From the NCBI GenBank assembly GCA_964606385.1, contig CAZSFZ010000012.1:1-63030 (forward strand): a stretch of 63,030 bases of DNA, written 5' to 3'. The position numbers and the translations under genes were made by a program. Position 1 is the first letter of the stretch. Each line of letters begins with the position of its first letter. The notes under the pieces were generated by a model. The model was not told where the DNA came from, did no database searches, and was given only the letters and a program-made list of their open reading frames with translations. Positions 61,524 through 63,030 of the stretch are shown in pieces. This stretch comes from Aquincolibacterium sp964606385. Lineage in GTDB: Bacteria; Omnitrophota; Omnitrophia; Omnitrophales; Aquincolibacteriaceae.

Positions 61524-63030
61524 GTGAAGGCTATCATCCTTGCCAGAGTTTCCACAGAAGAGCAAATGGTGGAAGGGCAATCCATCCCTGCCCAATTAGC
61601 CAAAGCCCGCCAATACGCTTCGCGCAAAAAACTTGATGTTAAAAGTGAGTACCAGTTTGATGAATCTTCCTTAAAAGATAAGCGCACGAAGTTCGAGCAA
61701 GTCACCGAGGAAATCCAGAAGGCTGCTGAGCCCATAGCGCTTATTGTGGAAACTATAGATCGACTGCAACGGAGCTTTAAAGAATCTGTCTCATTGGATA
61801 ATTTTCGAAAAGAAGGTCGCTTAGAAATTCATTTTATTCGCGAAAATCTTGTTATCCATAAAAGCTCCAATAGTTCCGAACTGACCCGATGGGATATCGG
61901 CGTTCTCTTTGCGCGAAATTTCGTCCTTCAAATCAGTGATAATGTTAAAAGAACCATTGAGCATAAGCTTAAGAATGGCGAGTATCCTTCGCGCGCACCT
62001 TATGGCTATTTAAACATCACCAATGAAGATGGCAAGAAATGGATAGCGCCTGATCCTTTAGCCTCCAAGATGGTAGCCAAAATTTATGAATGGTATGGCT
62101 GCGAATCATTTTCGATGGAAGATATCCGCGCGAAGTTAAAAAACGAATTTGGTCTTACTTTTAGCAAGGGTAAAATAGATTTTATTCTGAAAACGCCATT
62201 CTACTATGGTGAAATGCTCTTTGATGGGAAGTTGTATCCGCACAAGTACCAATCTATTATTTCCCGCCAAATGTGGGATAACGTGCAAAGCGTTAAGGCC
62301 GGCTTCCATAAGAAGCCATGCAAATTTGGTGGATTGCCTTATTTATACCGTGGCCTCTTAAGATGCAGCCATGATGGTCATTCTTTTACCCCGGAAAAGA
62401 AACGCAAGAAGAACGGGCGCGAATACATTTATTACCATTGCACCCAATATAGCGGGAACCACAATACGGCTTGGATCCGAGAAGAGGACATTACGCGGCA
62501 ACTTCAAGAGGTCATTTCGAATATTTCGATACCTGACGCCATTGCTGCCGAAATAAGCACTGCCTTGAAAGAATCGCATGAAGGCAAGAAAGAGTATTAC
62601 AACGAGGTTTATGAGGGCCTGCAGGCCGAATATAAGCGTTATGAGATGCGCTTAGAGAAGATATATGAGCATTTCTTGGATAACCAGATTTCGGAAGCAG
62701 AATACGCAAAGTACAGGAAACAGTACCGTACAAAGCAGGAAGATATACAGAGCAAACTAAACAATCTTCAACGCGCTGATGACAATTACTACGTTACAGC
62801 TACTTATGTTTTGAAGCTTGTCCAAAAAGCAGCTGATCTCTTTGAAAGTTCTGAACCTATTGTAAAACGGCAAATTGTGAAACTGTTACTTCAGAACTGT
62901 GAAGTAAAAGATGCAACTCTAGTCCCCACAATAAGAAGCCCCTTCCACATGTTCGTGAAAGGGGCTTCTCGTCTAGAATGGCTCCCCCGCCTGGGATCGA
63001 ACCAGGGACACTGCGGTTACGGTCTGACTT
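61524..63030 (+). CDS. Large serine recombinase (integrase) of the element, open at window end
   Basis: At least 502 codons from a GTG at 61524 (GCGGAGAAAAT upstream). Resolvase domain with nucleophile S10 in A-R-V-S-T-E-E-Q and E-T-I-D-R-L; recombinase domain with R-A-P-Y-G-Y-L-N and I-A-P-D-P-L-A; zinc-ribbon region with L-L-R-C-S-H-D-G...Y-H-C; then a coiled coil rich in Lys/Glu. In the integrated state the frame crosses the attachment repeat at 62977 and continues antisense through the tRNA (E-W-L-P-R-L-G-S-N-Q) out of the window. The native tail lies at 50606-50710. Confidence 0.9.
   Translation, partial: MKAIILARVSTEEQMVEGQSIPAQLAKARQYASRKKLDVKSEYQFDESSLKDKRTKFEQVTEEIQKAAEPIALIVETIDRLQRSFKESVSLDNFRKEGRLEIHFIRENLVIHKSSNSSELTRWDIGVLFARNFVLQISDNVKRTIEHKLKNGEYPSRAPYGYLNITNEDGKKWIAPDPLASKMVAKIYEWYGCESFSMEDIRAKLKNEFGLTFSKGKIDFILKTPFYYGEMLFDGKLYPHKYQSIISRQMWDNVQSVKAGFHKKPCKFGGLPYLYRGLLRCSHDGHSFTPEKKRKKNGREYIYYHCTQYSGNHNTAWIREEDITRQLQEVISNISIPDAIAAEISTALKESHEGKKEYYNEVYEGLQAEYKRYEMRLEKIYEHFLDNQISEAEYAKYRKQYRTKQEDIQSKLNNLQRADDNYYVTATYVLKLVQKAADLFESSEPIVKRQIVKLLLQNCEVKDATLVPTIRSPFHMFVKGASRLEWLPRLGSNQGHCGYGLT
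62934..62969. terminator. Hairpin at the right end of the element, inside the recombinase frame
   Basis: Arms AGAAGCCCCTTCCAC and GTGAAAGGGGCTTCT with a 6-base loop. It lies 8 bases before the attachment repeat and just downstream of the tRNA gene on the minus strand, where it can replace the tRNA terminator that integration moved away. The T-run is weak. Confidence 0.55.
62977..62988. repeat. Right attachment site (attR) core in the tRNA 3' end
   Basis: AATGGCTCCCCC, identical to 50604-50615. TGG here is the complement of the tRNA 3'-CCA. Confidence 0.8.
62979..63030 (-). tRNA. tRNA 3' part, probably tRNA-Asn (partial)
   Basis: Reading the minus strand: CCA at 62981-62979, discriminator G, acceptor strand CGGGGGA, T-arm CCTGG-TTCGATC-CCAGG, five-base variable loop GTGTC, anticodon-stem 3' strand CCGCA and loop bases TAA. 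An acceptor 5' end of T with discriminator G and T36-A37-A38 fit tRNA-Asn(GTT). Upstream of T36 the sequence (GTCAGACCG) does not continue the expected anticodon loop and stem, which may mean an intron. The 5' half is outside the window. Confidence 0.65.

Larger units (their letters stand above)
50604..62988. mobile_element. Integrative element with serine recombinase at a tRNA 3' end
   Basis: The 12-base repeat AATGGCTCCCCC lies at both ends (50604-50615, 62977-62988); the right copy is the tRNA 3' terminus including CCA. Between them the sequence is AT-rich relative to the flanks and carries recombinase, primase-helicase, SpoVG-like, Xre regulator and cargo genes. No conjugation or capsid genes are seen, so transfer would need a helper or rely on a satellite lifestyle. 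Size about 12.4 kb. Confidence 0.82.

Overview
The window looks like a chromosome segment of a Gram-negative, probably uncultivated bacterium. The best guess is Candidatus Omnitrophota or a neighbour in the PVC group (inference, about 0.6). Reasons: a TpsA-like exoprotein with GLUG and YDG repeats, many inverted 'word' repeats between and inside genes, two groEL genes around one groES, many soluble sensor kinases and receivers, and a GC-rich backbone that contrasts with an AT-rich insert at the right end. No rRNA gene or CRISPR array was seen.

Layout. 1-5.4 kb: 5' part of a giant secreted filamentous-haemagglutinin-like protein (minus strand, runs off the left edge). 5.6-13.6 kb: scramblase-like protein, TPR potassium channel, glycogen synthase, histidine kinase, glycosyltransferase, then a CsoR-controlled metal operon with three small Cys-rich exported proteins and a permease. 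13.7-17.1 kb: tsaB, alr, birA (short) and coaX, with an AT-rich patch across the birA/coaX junction. 17.1-21.2 kb: CIRCE-controlled groEL, groES and a second groEL. 21.2-31.2 kb: two membrane sensors with two lone receivers, methyltransferase, DEAD-box helicase, Fe-S membrane protein, family 1 glycosidase. 31.3-50.2 kb: flippase, membrane-embedded spermidine-synthase-like protein, two Hsp20 genes (one membrane anchored), a kinase with two receivers, a set of ion and amino acid transporters, hflK/hflC and a small DUF2007-like protein.

50.6-63.0 kb is an AT-rich integrated element bounded by a 12-bp direct repeat at the 3' end of a tRNA gene. It carries a large serine recombinase, a primase-helicase, a SpoVG-like protein, an Xre regulator with two palindromic operators, a DUF5681 protein, a DUF2569 membrane protein with partners, a possible HEPN protein, and a tight three-gene operon coding for a DruA-like (DUF4338) protein, a NurA-like nuclease and a HerA-like ATPase. 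That operon is the strongest candidate for an undescribed defence system. The recombinase reading frame crosses the attachment site, so its C-terminus differs between the integrated and circular states. A 130-bp stretch just outside the element looks like the leftover ends of an earlier, related element.

A second theme is the repeats. Several families of hairpins built of repeated short words lie between genes, and some sit in frame inside genes (glycosyltransferase, exoprotein), much like the palindromic elements known from Rickettsia.
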